Source: JAICQM01 sp963781555 (lineage in GTDB: Bacteria; Chloroflexota; Limnocylindria; QHBO01). From it: a stretch of DNA of 64,000 nucleotides. The stretch covers positions 434,001 through 498,000 of the forward strand of contig CAWAGB010000006.1 in assembly GCA_963781555.1 (NCBI GenBank), written 5' to 3'. Made by a program: the position numbers and the translations under genes. Under the pieces are notes generated by a model. It had not been told where the DNA came from, did no database searches, and saw nothing but the letters and a program-made list of their open reading frames with translations. The number at the start of each line of letters is the position of its first letter. The first letter of the stretch is position 1. This document shows positions 15,650 to 25,026 of this stretch, one piece after another.

Positions 15650-18391
15650 TTGTCCATCAAGGTTGAGGCGCCGATCGGCGACCAGACCTTCTCGCTCGAG
15701 GCGGGTAAGCTCGCCGAGCAGGCTGACGGGGCCGTTCTCGTCCGATACGGCGACTCCGTGGTCCTCGCGACCGCGGTCTCGGCCAAGGAGCCCCGCGAAG
15801 GGGCCGACTTCTTCCCGCTCACCGTCGACTACGAGGAGCGGATGTACGCCGCGGGCAAGATCCCGGGCGGCTTCATCAAGCGCGAGTCGCGCCCGTCGGA
15901 GAACGCCATCCTCGCGATGCGCCTCACCGACCGGCCGCTGCGGCCCCTCTTCCCGAAGGGCTACTTCAACGACGTCCAGGTCGTCCTCACCGTGCTCAGC
16001 CACGACCAGGAGAACGATCCCGACATCCTGGCCCTCAACGGCGCGTCGGCCGCCCTGTCGATCAGCAAGATCCCGTTCCTCGGCCCCATTGGCGCCGTGC
16101 GGGTCGGGCGGATCAACGGCGAGTTCCTCGCGAACCCGACCATCTCGCAGCTCGCGGAGAGTGACCTCGACCTCGTCGTGGCCGGCACCCGCGAGGCGGT
16201 GATGATGGTCGAGGCCGGTGCCAAGATCGTCCCCGAATCGGTCATGGCCGATGCCATCGCCTACGGTCACGCCGAGGCACAGAAGAGCATCGACCTGCAG
16301 CTGAAGCTGGTCGAGGCCGTCGGCAAGCCCAAGAAGCAGCCGTTCATCGGTCCGAAGGCTGACAGCGTCGCCAAGCTCGGCAACCGCCTGGCCAAGGGCG
16401 AGACCGAGTTCGTGGTGCTCGACCTCGAGACCACCTCATTCAAGCCCGATGCCGGCTTCATCGTGGACGTCGCAGCCCTACGCGTCCGCGACGGGCAGGT
16501 CGTCGATCGCTTCGAGTCGCTCGTCAACCCGGGCCGCGCCATCGTGGGCCACCAGATCCACGGCATCAGCGACGAGGACGTCGCCAGTGCGCCGACCGCC
16601 GCCGAGGTGCTGCCGAAGCTCGTCGAGTTCATCGGCCAGGCGCCGGTGGTCGCGCACAACGTCGCGTTCGACCTGCCCTTCGTCACCCGGCACCTGCCGA
16701 GCGACGTGAAGTGGGAGCCGTCCGCGGTCTTTGACACGCTTGAGCTTGCCTATCAGCTCTACCCCGATGCCGGCGGCTACAAGCTCGCCGAGCTGGTGCG
16801 CTTCGTCTTCGGCCGTGACCACGCCACCGCGCACCGGGCGATGCCCGACGCGGAGGCCACCGCCGAGCTGTTCATCAACCTGACGGATGGACTCGCCGCC
16901 CGCCTGGACGCGGTGCGCACCGAGATCGCCGACGAGGTCCGCCGCGCCCGCGAGTCCTATGACCGCAGCGCGCAGGGCGAGCGCCTCGACGACATCCGCC
17001 GTCGCCACGGCATCGGCGGCCCGCTGATGGATGTCCTCACCAAGGCCACCGTCCGCGAGCTGGTGCTGTCGGAGAACATCCGGATCGACGGCCGCGACAC
17101 GGCCACCATCCGCCCGATCAACGTGGAGGTCGGCATCCTGCCGCGCGCCCACGGCACGGGCCTCTTCCAGCGCGGCCAGACCCAGGCGCTGAGCATCGCC
17201 ACCCTGGGCCCGTCCAGCAACAAGCAGCGCCTCGACACGATCTCCCCGGAGACCGAGAAGCGCTACCTGCACCACTACAACATGCCGCCCTACTCGGTCG
17301 GCGAGGCGAAGTTCATGCGCGGCCCCGGCCGGCGCGAGATCGGCCACGGAGCGCTCGCCGAGCGCGCCCTGCTTCCGGTCCTGCCGAGCGAGGCCGAGTT
17401 CCCATACGTGATCCGCGTGGTCAGCGAGGTGGTCAGCTCCAACGGCTCGACCTCCATGGCCTCGACCTGCGGCTCGACCCTGGCCCTGATGGATGCCGGC
17501 GTGCCGATCAAGGCGCCGGTGGCCGGTGCGGCAATGGGGCTGATCTCCGACAAGGAGACCGGCCGCTACGCCGTCCTGACCGACATCACCGGCAAGGAAG
17601 ACTCGTACGGCGACATGGACTTCAAGGTGACCGGCACCGCTGAGGGCGTCACCGCCCTGCAGATGGACATCAAGGTCGCCGGCATCACCGTCGAGATCAT
17701 GCGTGACGCGCTCGAGCAGGCCCGCGTGGCCCGGCTCTTCATCCTGGGCAAGATGACCGACGTCATCAGTGCCAGCCGCGACGAGCTGTCGCCGTTCGCG
17801 CCGCGCATCACGACCATCAAGATCCCGGTCGACAAGATTCGCGACGTCATCGGCGCGGGCGGCAAGATCATCCGCCAGATCACGGCCGAGACGGGCACCG
17901 AGATCAACATCGAGGACGACGGCACGATCCAGATCGCCGCGACGAGCGGCGAGGCCGCCCAGAAGGCGATCAAGTGGATCGAGGGCCTGACCAAGGACGT
18001 CGAGGTCGGCAAGGAGTACCTGGGCAAGGTCGTTCGCATCATGAACTTCGGCGCCTTCGTGGAGATCCTGCCCGGCAAGGACGGCCTGGTGCACATCAGC
18101 GAGCTGTCCGACCAGCGTGTCGGCCGGGTCGAGGACGTCGTCAGCATCGGCGACGAGCTGATCGTGGTCGTCACCGAGATCGATCGCATGGGTCGCGTGA
18201 ACCTGTCGCGCAAGGCCGCCATGGAGCGCCACATGGCGCGCAACGGCGGTGGCGACAGCAACGGCGGATCCGGCAACGGCCAGCCCGATCTCGAGAACGC
18301 CGAGCGCTTCGAGAGCGGTCCGCCGCGAGATCGTGGCGATCGCCCGCGGTTCGGCGATCGCAACCGGGAGCGGCCACCGCGCCGCCGCTAG
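15650..18391 (+). CDS. pnp: Polynucleotide phosphorylase with an inserted DnaQ-like DEDDh exonuclease domain
   Basis: The start TTG 15650 has GGAGG at 15639-15643 and gives the normal PNPase N-terminus (SIKVEAPIGDQTF); 913 residues versus about 700-750 in the family. Domains: RNase PH core 1 (1-205; AGKIPGGFIKRE, TDRPLRPLFPKG); first half of the helical linker (AYGHAEAQKSIDLQ); an inserted exonuclease fold at about 250-415; the rest of the linker (about 415-470); RNase PH core 2 (475-700; SNGSTSMAST, GDMDFKV with D655 and D657); KH (720-780; VIGAGGKIIRQI); S1 (787-860; GKVVRIMNFGAFVEI); Arg/Gly-rich tail. The insert has every DEDDh residue: D258 and E260 (LDLETTS), D341 (AHNVAFDLPF), H395 and D400 (HRAMPD). 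Both activities should be intact. The frame is unbroken and composition matches the neighbours. Confidence 0.95.
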   Translation: MSIKVEAPIGDQTFSLEAGKLAEQADGAVLVRYGDSVVLATAVSAKEPREGADFFPLTVDYEERMYAAGKIPGGFIKRESRPSENAILAMRLTDRPLRPLFPKGYFNDVQVVLTVLSHDQENDPDILALNGASAALSISKIPFLGPIGAVRVGRINGEFLANPTISQLAESDLDLVVAGTREAVMMVEAGAKIVPESVMADAIAYGHAEAQKSIDLQLKLVEAVGKPKKQPFIGPKADSVAKLGNRLAKGETEFVVLDLETTSFKPDAGFIVDVAALRVRDGQVVDRFESLVNPGRAIVGHQIHGISDEDVASAPTAAEVLPKLVEFIGQAPVVAHNVAFDLPFVTRHLPSDVKWEPSAVFDTLELAYQLYPDAGGYKLAELVRFVFGRDHATAHRAMPDAEATAELFINLTDGLAARLDAVRTEIADEVRRARESYDRSAQGERLDDIRRRHGIGGPLMDVLTKATVRELVLSENIRIDGRDTATIRPINVEVGILPRAHGTGLFQRGQTQALSIATLGPSSNKQRLDTISPETEKRYLHHYNMPPYSVGEAKFMRGPGRREIGHGALAERALLPVLPSEAEFPYVIRVVSEVVSSNGSTSMASTCGSTLALMDAGVPIKAPVAGAAMGLISDKETGRYAVLTDITGKEDSYGDMDFKVTGTAEGVTALQMDIKVAGITVEIMRDALEQARVARLFILGKMTDVISASRDELSPFAPRITTIKIPVDKIRDVIGAGGKIIRQITAETGTEINIEDDGTIQIAATSGEAAQKAIKWIEGLTKDVEVGKEYLGKVVRIMNFGAFVEILPGKDGLVHISELSDQRVGRVEDVVSIGDELIVVVTEIDRMGRVNLSRKAAMERHMARNGGGDSNGGSGNGQPDLENAERFESGPPRDRGDRPRFGDRNRERPPRRR

Positions 18392-18403
18392 GCATCACCG
18401 TAC

Positions 18404-18437
18404 CGACGGGCGGGCCGCGAGCGCGGGCCGCCCGTCG
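18404..18437 (+). terminator. GC-rich hairpin after pnp
   Basis: CGACGGGCGG (18404-18413) pairs with CCGCCCGTCG (18428-18437), starting 12 bases after the pnp stop. The stem is ten perfect base pairs and very stable. There is no T-tract behind it, so it may act as a 3' stability element or a weak or factor-dependent terminator before the uracil-DNA glycosylase gene. Confidence 0.45.
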
Positions 18438-18483
18438 TGGTACACCGGACCGCACACACAGCTTCCGGAGGGCCCCAGCGTCC

Positions 18484-19179
18484 GTGGCCACCGACGCACT
18501 CCTGGCCGATGTGGCGGCCGAGGTCAGCGGCTGCAGGCGCTGCGCGCTGGCCGCGCGCCGCACGCAGGCAGTCCCTGGGGAGGGCAGCGTGGCGACCGAC
18601 GTCCTGCTGGTGGGGGAGGGTCCCGGCGGGCGAGAGGACGCGACCGGCCGCCCATTTGTGGGACCCGCGGGGCAGGTGCTCGACGAGCTCATCGCCAGCA
18701 TCGGCTGGCACCGCGAGGAGGTGTTCATCACCAACGTGGTCAAATGCCGCCCGCCGGGCAACCGGGACCCCGAGCCGGACGAGATCGCGACCTGCGCCGC
18801 GTACCTTGATCGACAGGAGGCGGCCCTCGACCCGAGCGTCGTCGTGACCCCGGGCCGGCACTCGCTGCGGCGCTATCTCCCCGACGCGCGCATCAGCGCG
18901 GTCCACGGCACGCTCCATCGCGGGCGTGGTCGGTGGGTCTTCCCGATGTACCATCCTGCTGCAGCGCTTCACCAGGCATCGCTGCGCGAAACCCTGTTCC
19001 GGGACATTCGCGGGCTGCCGGCGGCGCTGCTGCGGGCACGCGAGGCGATCGACGCCGAGCGGGCCGCATCGGTCCACGACGACATGCACGCCACCACCCA
19101 ACGGCCGGTCACCGCGCAAGCGGACGGGCTGAGCGGGGCGACGGCCCCGGACGACGAGCAGCAGCTCACCCTCTTCTAG
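18484..19179 (+). CDS. Family 4 uracil-DNA glycosylase (Fe-S type)
   Basis: Removes uracil from DNA in base-excision repair. Motif 1 is VGEGPGGREDATGRPFVGPAGQ; ITNVVKCRPPGNRDPEPDEI and the C-terminal HGTLHR and FPMYHPAAALH complete the active site. The cysteines for a [4Fe-4S] cluster are visible: CRRC near residue 18, KCRPP, and ATCAAYL. The protein is 231 residues; the tail after about residue 195 is low-complexity and ends in QQLTLF, resembling a sliding-clamp-binding peptide (an inference). GTG 18484 follows GGAGGG at 18467-18472. It lies between pnp and rnj, nine bases before the latter. Confidence 0.9.
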   Translation: MATDALLADVAAEVSGCRRCALAARRTQAVPGEGSVATDVLLVGEGPGGREDATGRPFVGPAGQVLDELIASIGWHREEVFITNVVKCRPPGNRDPEPDEIATCAAYLDRQEAALDPSVVVTPGRHSLRRYLPDARISAVHGTLHRGRGRWVFPMYHPAAALHQASLRETLFRDIRGLPAALLRAREAIDAERAASVHDDMHATTQRPVTAQADGLSGATAPDDEQQLTLF

Positions 19180-19187
19180 GAGCACCC

Positions 19188-20852
19188 ATGCCAGATACCC
19201 TTCGGATCATCCCGCTCGGCGGCGTGGGCGAGGTCGGCAAGAACATCACCGTCATCGAGTCCGCCGGCGACATCGTGGTCGTCGACTGCGGCCTTGCCTT
19301 CCCAGAGCCCGAGATGCTGGGCATCGATCTCGTGATCCCCGACGTGACCTACCTCGAGGAGAACAAGGACCGGGTCCGCGCCATCATCCTCACCCACGGC
19401 CACGAGGACCATACCGGCGCGCTTCCGTACGTGCTGCCGAAGATCCCCGGCACGCCCATCTACGCGACGCGCCTCACGACAGGCCTGGTGCAGGTCAAGC
19501 TGCGCGAGCACAAGCTGACCGAGATGACGCAGGTGCACCTGGTGGAGCCGGGGCGTGACTTCAGCGTCGGCTCGTTCACGGTCACCGCGTTCCGCGTGAA
19601 TCACTCCATCCCCGACGGCGTGGGCTATGCCATTCGCACCCCCGGCGGCACGGTCGTCCACACCGGCGACTTCAAGTTCGACATGACCCCGCCCGATGGA
19701 CGGCGCGCCGACCTGGGCCTCATTGCCGAGATCGGCAACGAGGGCGTCGACTTCCTCATGTCGGACTCCACGCGTGCCGAGCGCGAGGGCTACACGCTCT
19801 CCGAGATGACGGTGGGGGAGTCGCTCCATCAGCTCATCGGCGAGGCCAGCGGGCGGGTCATCGTGGCGACCTTCGCCAGCAACATCGGTCGCGTGCAGCA
19901 GGTCATCGACGCCGCGGCGGACCACGGCCGCAAGGTTGTCTGCCTGGGACGCAGCATGGAGCAGAACTCGGCCATCGCTGTCGAGCTCGGTGTCCTCGAC
20001 GCGCGCGACGGCACGCTGATCAAGAAGGAACAGCTGCAGCGCATCCCCAAGGACCAGCTGGTCATCATGACCACCGGGTCGCAGGGCGAGCCCATGTCCG
20101 GGCTGACGCGCATGAGCAACCGCGACCATCGCAACGTCAACATCGAGCCCGGCGACACGGTCATCGTCTCGGCCTCGCCGATCCCCGGCAACGAGGAAGC
20201 GGTCGCCAAGACCATCGACAACCTCTTCAAGGAGGGGGCGATGGTCCACTACGAGCCGCTCAAGCATTGCCACGTGTCGGGCCACGGCTCGCGCGAGGAG
20301 CTCAAGCTCATGCTCGGCCTCGTGCAGCCCAGGCACTTCATCCCGGTCCACGGCGAGTACCGCATGCTCGTCCAGCACGCCCTGCTTGCCGAGGGAGCGG
20401 GCGTTGACATCGACAAGATCTTCGTGCTCGAGAACGGCCAGGTCGTCGAGTTCGACGGGGAGCGCGCGCGCATGGCGGGCAGCGTCACCGCTGGCGCGGT
20501 GCTGGTCGACGGTATTGCCGCCATCGACGGCATCGGCGGTGTCATCCTGCGCGACCGCCGCATGCTGGCCAGCGACGGAGTCGTGATGGTTGCCCTGACC
20601 GTCGACAGCAAGACCGGGCGCGCAGTCTCCGGCCCGGATCTGCTGAGCCGGGGATTCCTGTCCGATCCGGAGGATCCGCTCATGGCCTCGGCGCGTGATC
20701 ACCTGGCCTCCGCCCTGCGCCAGCCGGCGACCGATGACCACGGCGCCGAGAGCGGCTACCTGAAGACCAAGATCCGGGACACCCTGTCGCGCTACTTCTT
20801 CCAGCAGACCAAGCGCCGCCCGATGATCATGCCGATCGTGCTCGAGGTCTGA
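19188..20852 (+). CDS. rnj: Ribonuclease J
   Basis: Metallo-beta-lactamase/beta-CASP RNase with 5'-3' exo- and endonuclease activity on mRNA and rRNA precursors. The start ATG 19188 has AGGAGC at 19177-19182. Motifs: IIPLGGVGEVGKNITV, VIPDVTYLEEN, ILTHGHEDHTGALPYVL (zinc ligands), RVNHSIPDG, VHTGDFKFD, MSDSTRAEREG, the beta-CASP segment (ATFASNIGRVQQVIDAA), GSQGEPMSGLTRMS, HVSGHGSREELKLML and PRHFIPVHGEYRML. The 554-residue length is typical and includes the C-terminal domain. Its position 0.8 kb after the PNPase-exonuclease gene suggests a shared RNA-decay role. Confidence 0.95.
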   Translation: MPDTLRIIPLGGVGEVGKNITVIESAGDIVVVDCGLAFPEPEMLGIDLVIPDVTYLEENKDRVRAIILTHGHEDHTGALPYVLPKIPGTPIYATRLTTGLVQVKLREHKLTEMTQVHLVEPGRDFSVGSFTVTAFRVNHSIPDGVGYAIRTPGGTVVHTGDFKFDMTPPDGRRADLGLIAEIGNEGVDFLMSDSTRAEREGYTLSEMTVGESLHQLIGEASGRVIVATFASNIGRVQQVIDAAADHGRKVVCLGRSMEQNSAIAVELGVLDARDGTLIKKEQLQRIPKDQLVIMTTGSQGEPMSGLTRMSNRDHRNVNIEPGDTVIVSASPIPGNEEAVAKTIDNLFKEGAMVHYEPLKHCHVSGHGSREELKLMLGLVQPRHFIPVHGEYRMLVQHALLAEGAGVDIDKIFVLENGQVVEFDGERARMAGSVTAGAVLVDGIAAIDGIGGVILRDRRMLASDGVVMVALTVDSKTGRAVSGPDLLSRGFLSDPEDPLMASARDHLASALRQPATDDHGAESGYLKTKIRDTLSRYFFQQTKRRPMIMPIVLEV

Positions 20853-20858
20853 CCCGCA

Positions 20859-23227
20859 GTGACGACCCGTCGCTCGACCCGACGTCGCAGCACTCGCCGT
20901 CGCCGCAGCAGCAGCCCCTCGCTCAGCCCCCGCTTCATGCGCGAGGTCCTGGCGCTGGCGTTGCTGTTCCTGGCGATCATCAGCGTCATCGGCCTGTTCG
21001 CGCCGCATGCCGGTGCGATCGTCGAGCCGTGGCATGCCTTCATGGCCTACCTCCTCGGCTGGGGGGTGGCGTTCGCGCCGCCGCTGCTCGCCGGCTTCGC
21101 GGTGATGCTGTGGATGAAGACGATGCCCGCCGAACGCTGGATGGCGGCCAGCGGCGCAGCGCTCGTGGCGCTGGCCCTGCTCGGCATGTTCCACCTCGGC
21201 AGCGGGGGAGGCGCCGAGCAGATCGAGACGGGGGACGGGGGCGGCCTGCTGGGCTTCGCGGTCAGCAGCGCGCTCGTCAGCGCAATCGGGGCGGCCGGCG
21301 CGTGGATCGTGCTCGTGCTGTTCGTGGCGGTCGGCCTGCTGCTGTACTTCAACATGACGATTGGCGACGTGGTGGCCGCGTGGCTCCAGGGTCGCGACGA
21401 GGCGCGCGAGCTGGCGGAGATCGAGGCACGTCGCATTGCGCAGGGCAGCCGTGGACGGCCGCCGAAGGTCGCGCCGGCGGCCGAACCGGAGGCCGATGAG
21501 CGACCCGGCCTGATCGACCGCATGCGCGGCGCCCTTGCGGGCGGCAACGATGCGCACGAGGACGAGCCGCTCATCGTGCGCCGTCAGCGGCCGGAGGGTG
21601 GCAACGGGTCGGGCCCGCGTCCACCGCGGGTACCGATCCCTGTCGCAGATGCACCCGTCGACGCCGATGCCGCGATCGAGCTGGACAGCGAGGAGCGCGC
21701 CCACCTGGCCGCCACGGAGGCGGGAGACACGGATGCCCCACCGGCCATCGACGCGGCCCTGGAGGCGGTTGAGCGGCCCTGGGAGCTGCCAGCGATCGAC
21801 CTGCTGGCCGACGCGCCCCATCCACGGCCGCGCAGATGGACCTCACGGCCAAGGGACAGCGCATCCGCGAGACGCTCGCCCACTTCGGTATCGGCGTCAA
21901 GGTGGCGCGCATCCAGGAAGGCCCGGTCGTCACCCAGTACGCGCTCGACGTCGACCCGGGCGTGAAGCTGTCGCGCATCGCCGGGCTGTCCGACAACCTG
22001 GCGCTGGCACTGGCTGCGCGCTCGATCCGCATCCAGGCGCCCATCCCCGGCGAGGGATACGTGGGCGTCGAGATCCCCAACAACGCCTTCGACCTGGTCA
22101 CCCTCAAGGAGGTCCTCGCCAGCCGCAACTTCGAGGACCTGGCAGGGAAGAGCAAGCTCGCCTTCGCGCTCGGCCAGGACGTGGCCGGCCAGCCGTTCAA
22201 CGCGGACCTCGGCAAGATGCCGCACGTCCTGATCGCGGGCGCCACCGGATCCGGCAAGAGCGTGTGTGTCAACGCGCTGATCTGCTCGATCCTGATGAAG
22301 GCCACCCCACGCGACGTGAAGTTCATCATGATCGACCCCAAGCGCGTGGAGATGGTGCAGTACAAGGGCATCCCGCACCTGCTGTGCGAGGTGATCGTCG
22401 AGCCCGAGCAGGCGGTCAACGCCCTCAAGTGGACCGTCGGCACGATGGAAGGCCGGTACCACGAGTTCGCCCAGCGCGGGGTGCGCAACATCGCCGCGTA
22501 CAACGAGGCGCTGCGTCCCGGCGAGCCGCGGATGCCGTACATCGTCGTCGTCATCGACGAGCTGGCCGACCTGATGATGGTCAGCGCCTACGAAGTCGAG
22601 GCGACCATCACCCGCATCGCGCAGCTGGCGCGCGCGACCGGCATCCACCTGGTCGTCGCCACCCAGCGCCCATCGGTACAGGTCATCACGGGTCTCATCA
22701 AGGCCAACATCCCGAGCCGCATTGCGTTCGCCATGACTTCCGGCGTCGACTCGCGGACGATCCTCGACGCCAACGGAGCCGAGGACCTGCTGGGCCGCGG
22801 CGACATGCTCTACCAGCCGATCGACGCACCGCGTGCGGTGCGTCTGCAGGGCGTGCTGGTGACCGACAACGAGATCGAGGAGCTGAGCCACCACTGGAAA
22901 GCACAGGGCGGCCCGCAGTACCGGCCCGAGATCACCGCGCCGCGCCGCGACGGCAAGCCGGGCGGCAAGCCCGGCGAGGAGGAGGACAGTGATGCCGACG
23001 CGCTCCTCACCCAGGCCATCGACATCGTGCGGCGATCCGACAAGGCATCCGCCAGCCTGCTCCAGCGGCGCCTGCGGATCGGCTATGCCCGGGCGGCGCG
23101 GATCCTGGACCAGATGGAGGACCGCGGCATCGTGGGGCCGGCTGACGGCAGCCGCTTCCGCGAGGTGATGGTCACCAGCGACGGCTGGGGCGGCGACGTC
23201 GCGCCGGACGAGGACGAGGACTTGTGA
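20859..23227 (+). CDS. ftsK: DNA translocase FtsK/SpoIIIE, frameshifted
   Basis: Septum-located dsDNA pump that clears chromosomes during division. A basic N-terminus (RRSTRRRRSSS) is followed by four hydrophobic segments (about 30-165) and a linker rich in Ala, Pro and Glu. The frame then changes at a run of four C, 21816-21819; dropping one C reads DAPSTAAQMDLTAKGQRI and joins the motor. The motor has GPVVTQYALDVDPGVKLSRI, Walker A (IAGATGSGKSVCVN), Walker B (YIVVVIDELADLMM), ATQRPSVQVITG, and a C-terminal gamma winged helix (LLQRRLRIGYARAARILDQME). GTG 20859 is seven bases after rnj. The indel is probably a sequencing error. Confidence 0.92.
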
Positions 23228-24513
23228 CCGAGGCGAGCAGCCACAAGCTCGGCGAGGTGCTGCGCGCCGCGCGGGAGGCCAAGGGCGTGGACCTGCTGCG
23301 GGTGGAGCGGGACACCAAGATCCGCGTCCGCTACCTCTCGGCGCTGGAGAACGCGGAGTACCGCGACCTGCCGGGAGCGGTGTACACCAAGGGCTTCCTG
23401 CGCAACTACGGCCTCTACCTGAGCCTCGACCCCGAGTACCTCATTGACCTGTACCGCCTCGAGTCGAGCACCGTGTCCGCGGAACGGGCAAGCGTCGCGC
23501 CGCCCCCGCGGCCCATCGCCGTGCGCCGGTCGCGTGGCTTCGTCCTCACGCCCGGGATCGTAGTCGCGGCCATCCTCACGGTCATGGTGTTCGGCATCGG
23601 AGCCTACCTGGCGGGCCAGCTGATCGCGTTTGCCGGGACGCCCGAGCTGCGGGTCGTCAACCCTCCAGGCCCCGTGGCCGCGTACGACGGCGAGAGCTAC
23701 ACGTTCCAGGGCGTTACGGCGCCCGGGGCCAGGGTGACCGTCACCGGACCTCGCGAGAATCCCGTCGTCACGGCGGACGCTGACGGCGTCTTCGAGGTGG
23801 TGGTCGAGCTGGTCCCCGGCTCGAACATCGTGCGCCTGGTGGCCTACGACAACACCACTGGCCGCACGAGCGCCGAGGTGGAACGAGCGATCACCGTCAT
23901 GACCGCGCTGCCATCCGGCAGCCCCGGCGGACCCACCCCGGTCGCCCTTACGGCGCCGGCCGACAACGCGACCGTCGTCGGGGCGGTGAGCGTCACCGGC
24001 ACGGCGTCACCAGGGACGTCGGTAATCGTGACGGCAACCCTGACCACCCCTGCCGCGGCGACCTTCACCATCGTCGACGCCGCCGGACGCCCGGTCGCGA
24101 TTCCCACCACCGCCCCCGCGGCTCCGGCACCGCTGACGCTCGTTGCGGATGCCAGCGGCGCGTTCACCGGCCAGCTCACCATGGCGCCCGGGGCCTGGGT
24201 GGTGAGTGCCGCGGCCGATGGCGGAAGCCCGACGGCACGCAACGTCACCGTTGCCGCGCCGGCCGGGCTCGCGGGCAGCCTGGCGGTCAGCGGCGGGGCG
24301 TCATACCTCGAGCTGGACGAGGATGGGCGCGCGAAGGCGGGCGTCTCCGGCTCGATCGTCGCGGACGGGGCCAGCGTGACCACCACAGCCACCCGGGAGC
24401 TGCGTGTTCGCGCCGGCAACGCGGGGGCGGTCGTGGTGACCCTCAACGGCATTCGTATCGGTCCAATGGGCGCCGCCGGCAACGTCATCGAATGGCGCAT
24501 CACGCGCCGCTGA
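23224..24513 (+). CDS. RodZ-like helix-turn-helix membrane protein with Ig-like repeats
   Basis: Likely morphogenesis or cytoskeleton-linked protein. Residues 1-75 form an XRE-type HTH_25 domain (LGEVLRAAREAKGVDLLRVERDTKIRVRYLSALE, then LPGAVYTKGFLRNYGLYL), as in RodZ. A single membrane segment (FVLTPGIVVAAILTVMVFGIGAYLAG) lies near 100-130. The exterior part has two or more Ig-like or bacterial adhesion-type beta repeats rich in Thr, Val and Ala (about 140-360) and a C-terminal RodZ-like domain (ELRVRAGNAGAVVVTLNG). At 429 residues it is longer than many RodZ proteins because of the repeats. GTG 23224 overlaps the ftsK stop by four bases, so they are translationally coupled. Confidence 0.85.
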   Translation: MTEASSHKLGEVLRAAREAKGVDLLRVERDTKIRVRYLSALENAEYRDLPGAVYTKGFLRNYGLYLSLDPEYLIDLYRLESSTVSAERASVAPPPRPIAVRRSRGFVLTPGIVVAAILTVMVFGIGAYLAGQLIAFAGTPELRVVNPPGPVAAYDGESYTFQGVTAPGARVTVTGPRENPVVTADADGVFEVVVELVPGSNIVRLVAYDNTTGRTSAEVERAITVMTALPSGSPGGPTPVALTAPADNATVVGAVSVTGTASPGTSVIVTATLTTPAAATFTIVDAAGRPVAIPTTAPAAPAPLTLVADASGAFTGQLTMAPGAWVVSAAADGGSPTARNVTVAAPAGLAGSLAVSGGASYLELDEDGRAKAGVSGSIVADGASVTTTATRELRVRAGNAGAVVVTLNGIRIGPMGAAGNVIEWRITRR

Positions 24514-24533
24514 ACCAGAGCAAGGGAGACCAG

Positions 24534-25022
24534 ATGGCAGATTCCTCGTTCGACGTCGTGAGCGACTTCGACCAGCAGGAGCTCGTCAACACGCTCGACC
24601 AGGTGCGCCGCGAGGTGGCCACACGGTACGACTTCAAGGGCAGCAAGGTGGAGCTGGAGCTTGGCAAGGAGGCGATCACGCTCCACGCCGACGACGAGTA
24701 CCGTGCCGGATCGGTCAAGGACCTGATCCAGTCCAAAGCGGTACGTCGCAACCTGAGCCTCAAGATCTTCGAATGGGGCAAGCTCGAGCCCGCCTCGGGT
24801 GGCACGGTGCGCCAGGAGATCAAGCTCAAGCGCGGCCTGACCAGCGAGCAGGCCAAGGAGCTGTCGAAGATGATTCGCGAGAGCTTCCCGAAGACCAAGC
24901 CGGTGATCCAGGGTGACGCCGTGCGGGTGTCGGGCAAGAGCCGCGACGACCTGCAGGGCGTGATCGCACACCTGAAGGGCCTCGACTACCCGGTCGCGCT
25001 CCAGTTCATCAACTACCGCTGA
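24534..25022 (+). CDS. yajQ: YajQ family cyclic-di-GMP/nucleotide-binding protein
   Basis: 162-residue two-domain ferredoxin-like protein. Signature: SSFDVVSDFDQQELVNTLDQVRREVATRYDFKGS at the start, KSKAVRRNLSLK-like middle segment, QEIKLKRGLTSEQAKELSKMIR and the end DYPVALQFINYR. Some homologues bind cyclic-di-GMP and affect transcription; a GGDEF-EAL protein exists at 38.3-40.1 kb, but a direct link is speculative. ATG 24534 with AAGGGAGA just upstream is preferred over an in-frame ATG at 24492, which lies inside the rodZ-like gene. Confidence 0.92.
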   Translation: MADSSFDVVSDFDQQELVNTLDQVRREVATRYDFKGSKVELELGKEAITLHADDEYRAGSVKDLIQSKAVRRNLSLKIFEWGKLEPASGGTVRQEIKLKRGLTSEQAKELSKMIRESFPKTKPVIQGDAVRVSGKSRDDLQGVIAHLKGLDYPVALQFINYR

Positions 25023-25026
25023 ACCG

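Noticed and set aside
16250..17080. Possibility that the exonuclease segment in pnp is an assembly chimera
   Set aside because: The frame is continuous on both sides, GC and codon use match, and the two halves of the helical linker flank the insert cleanly. Read-level proof is still lacking.
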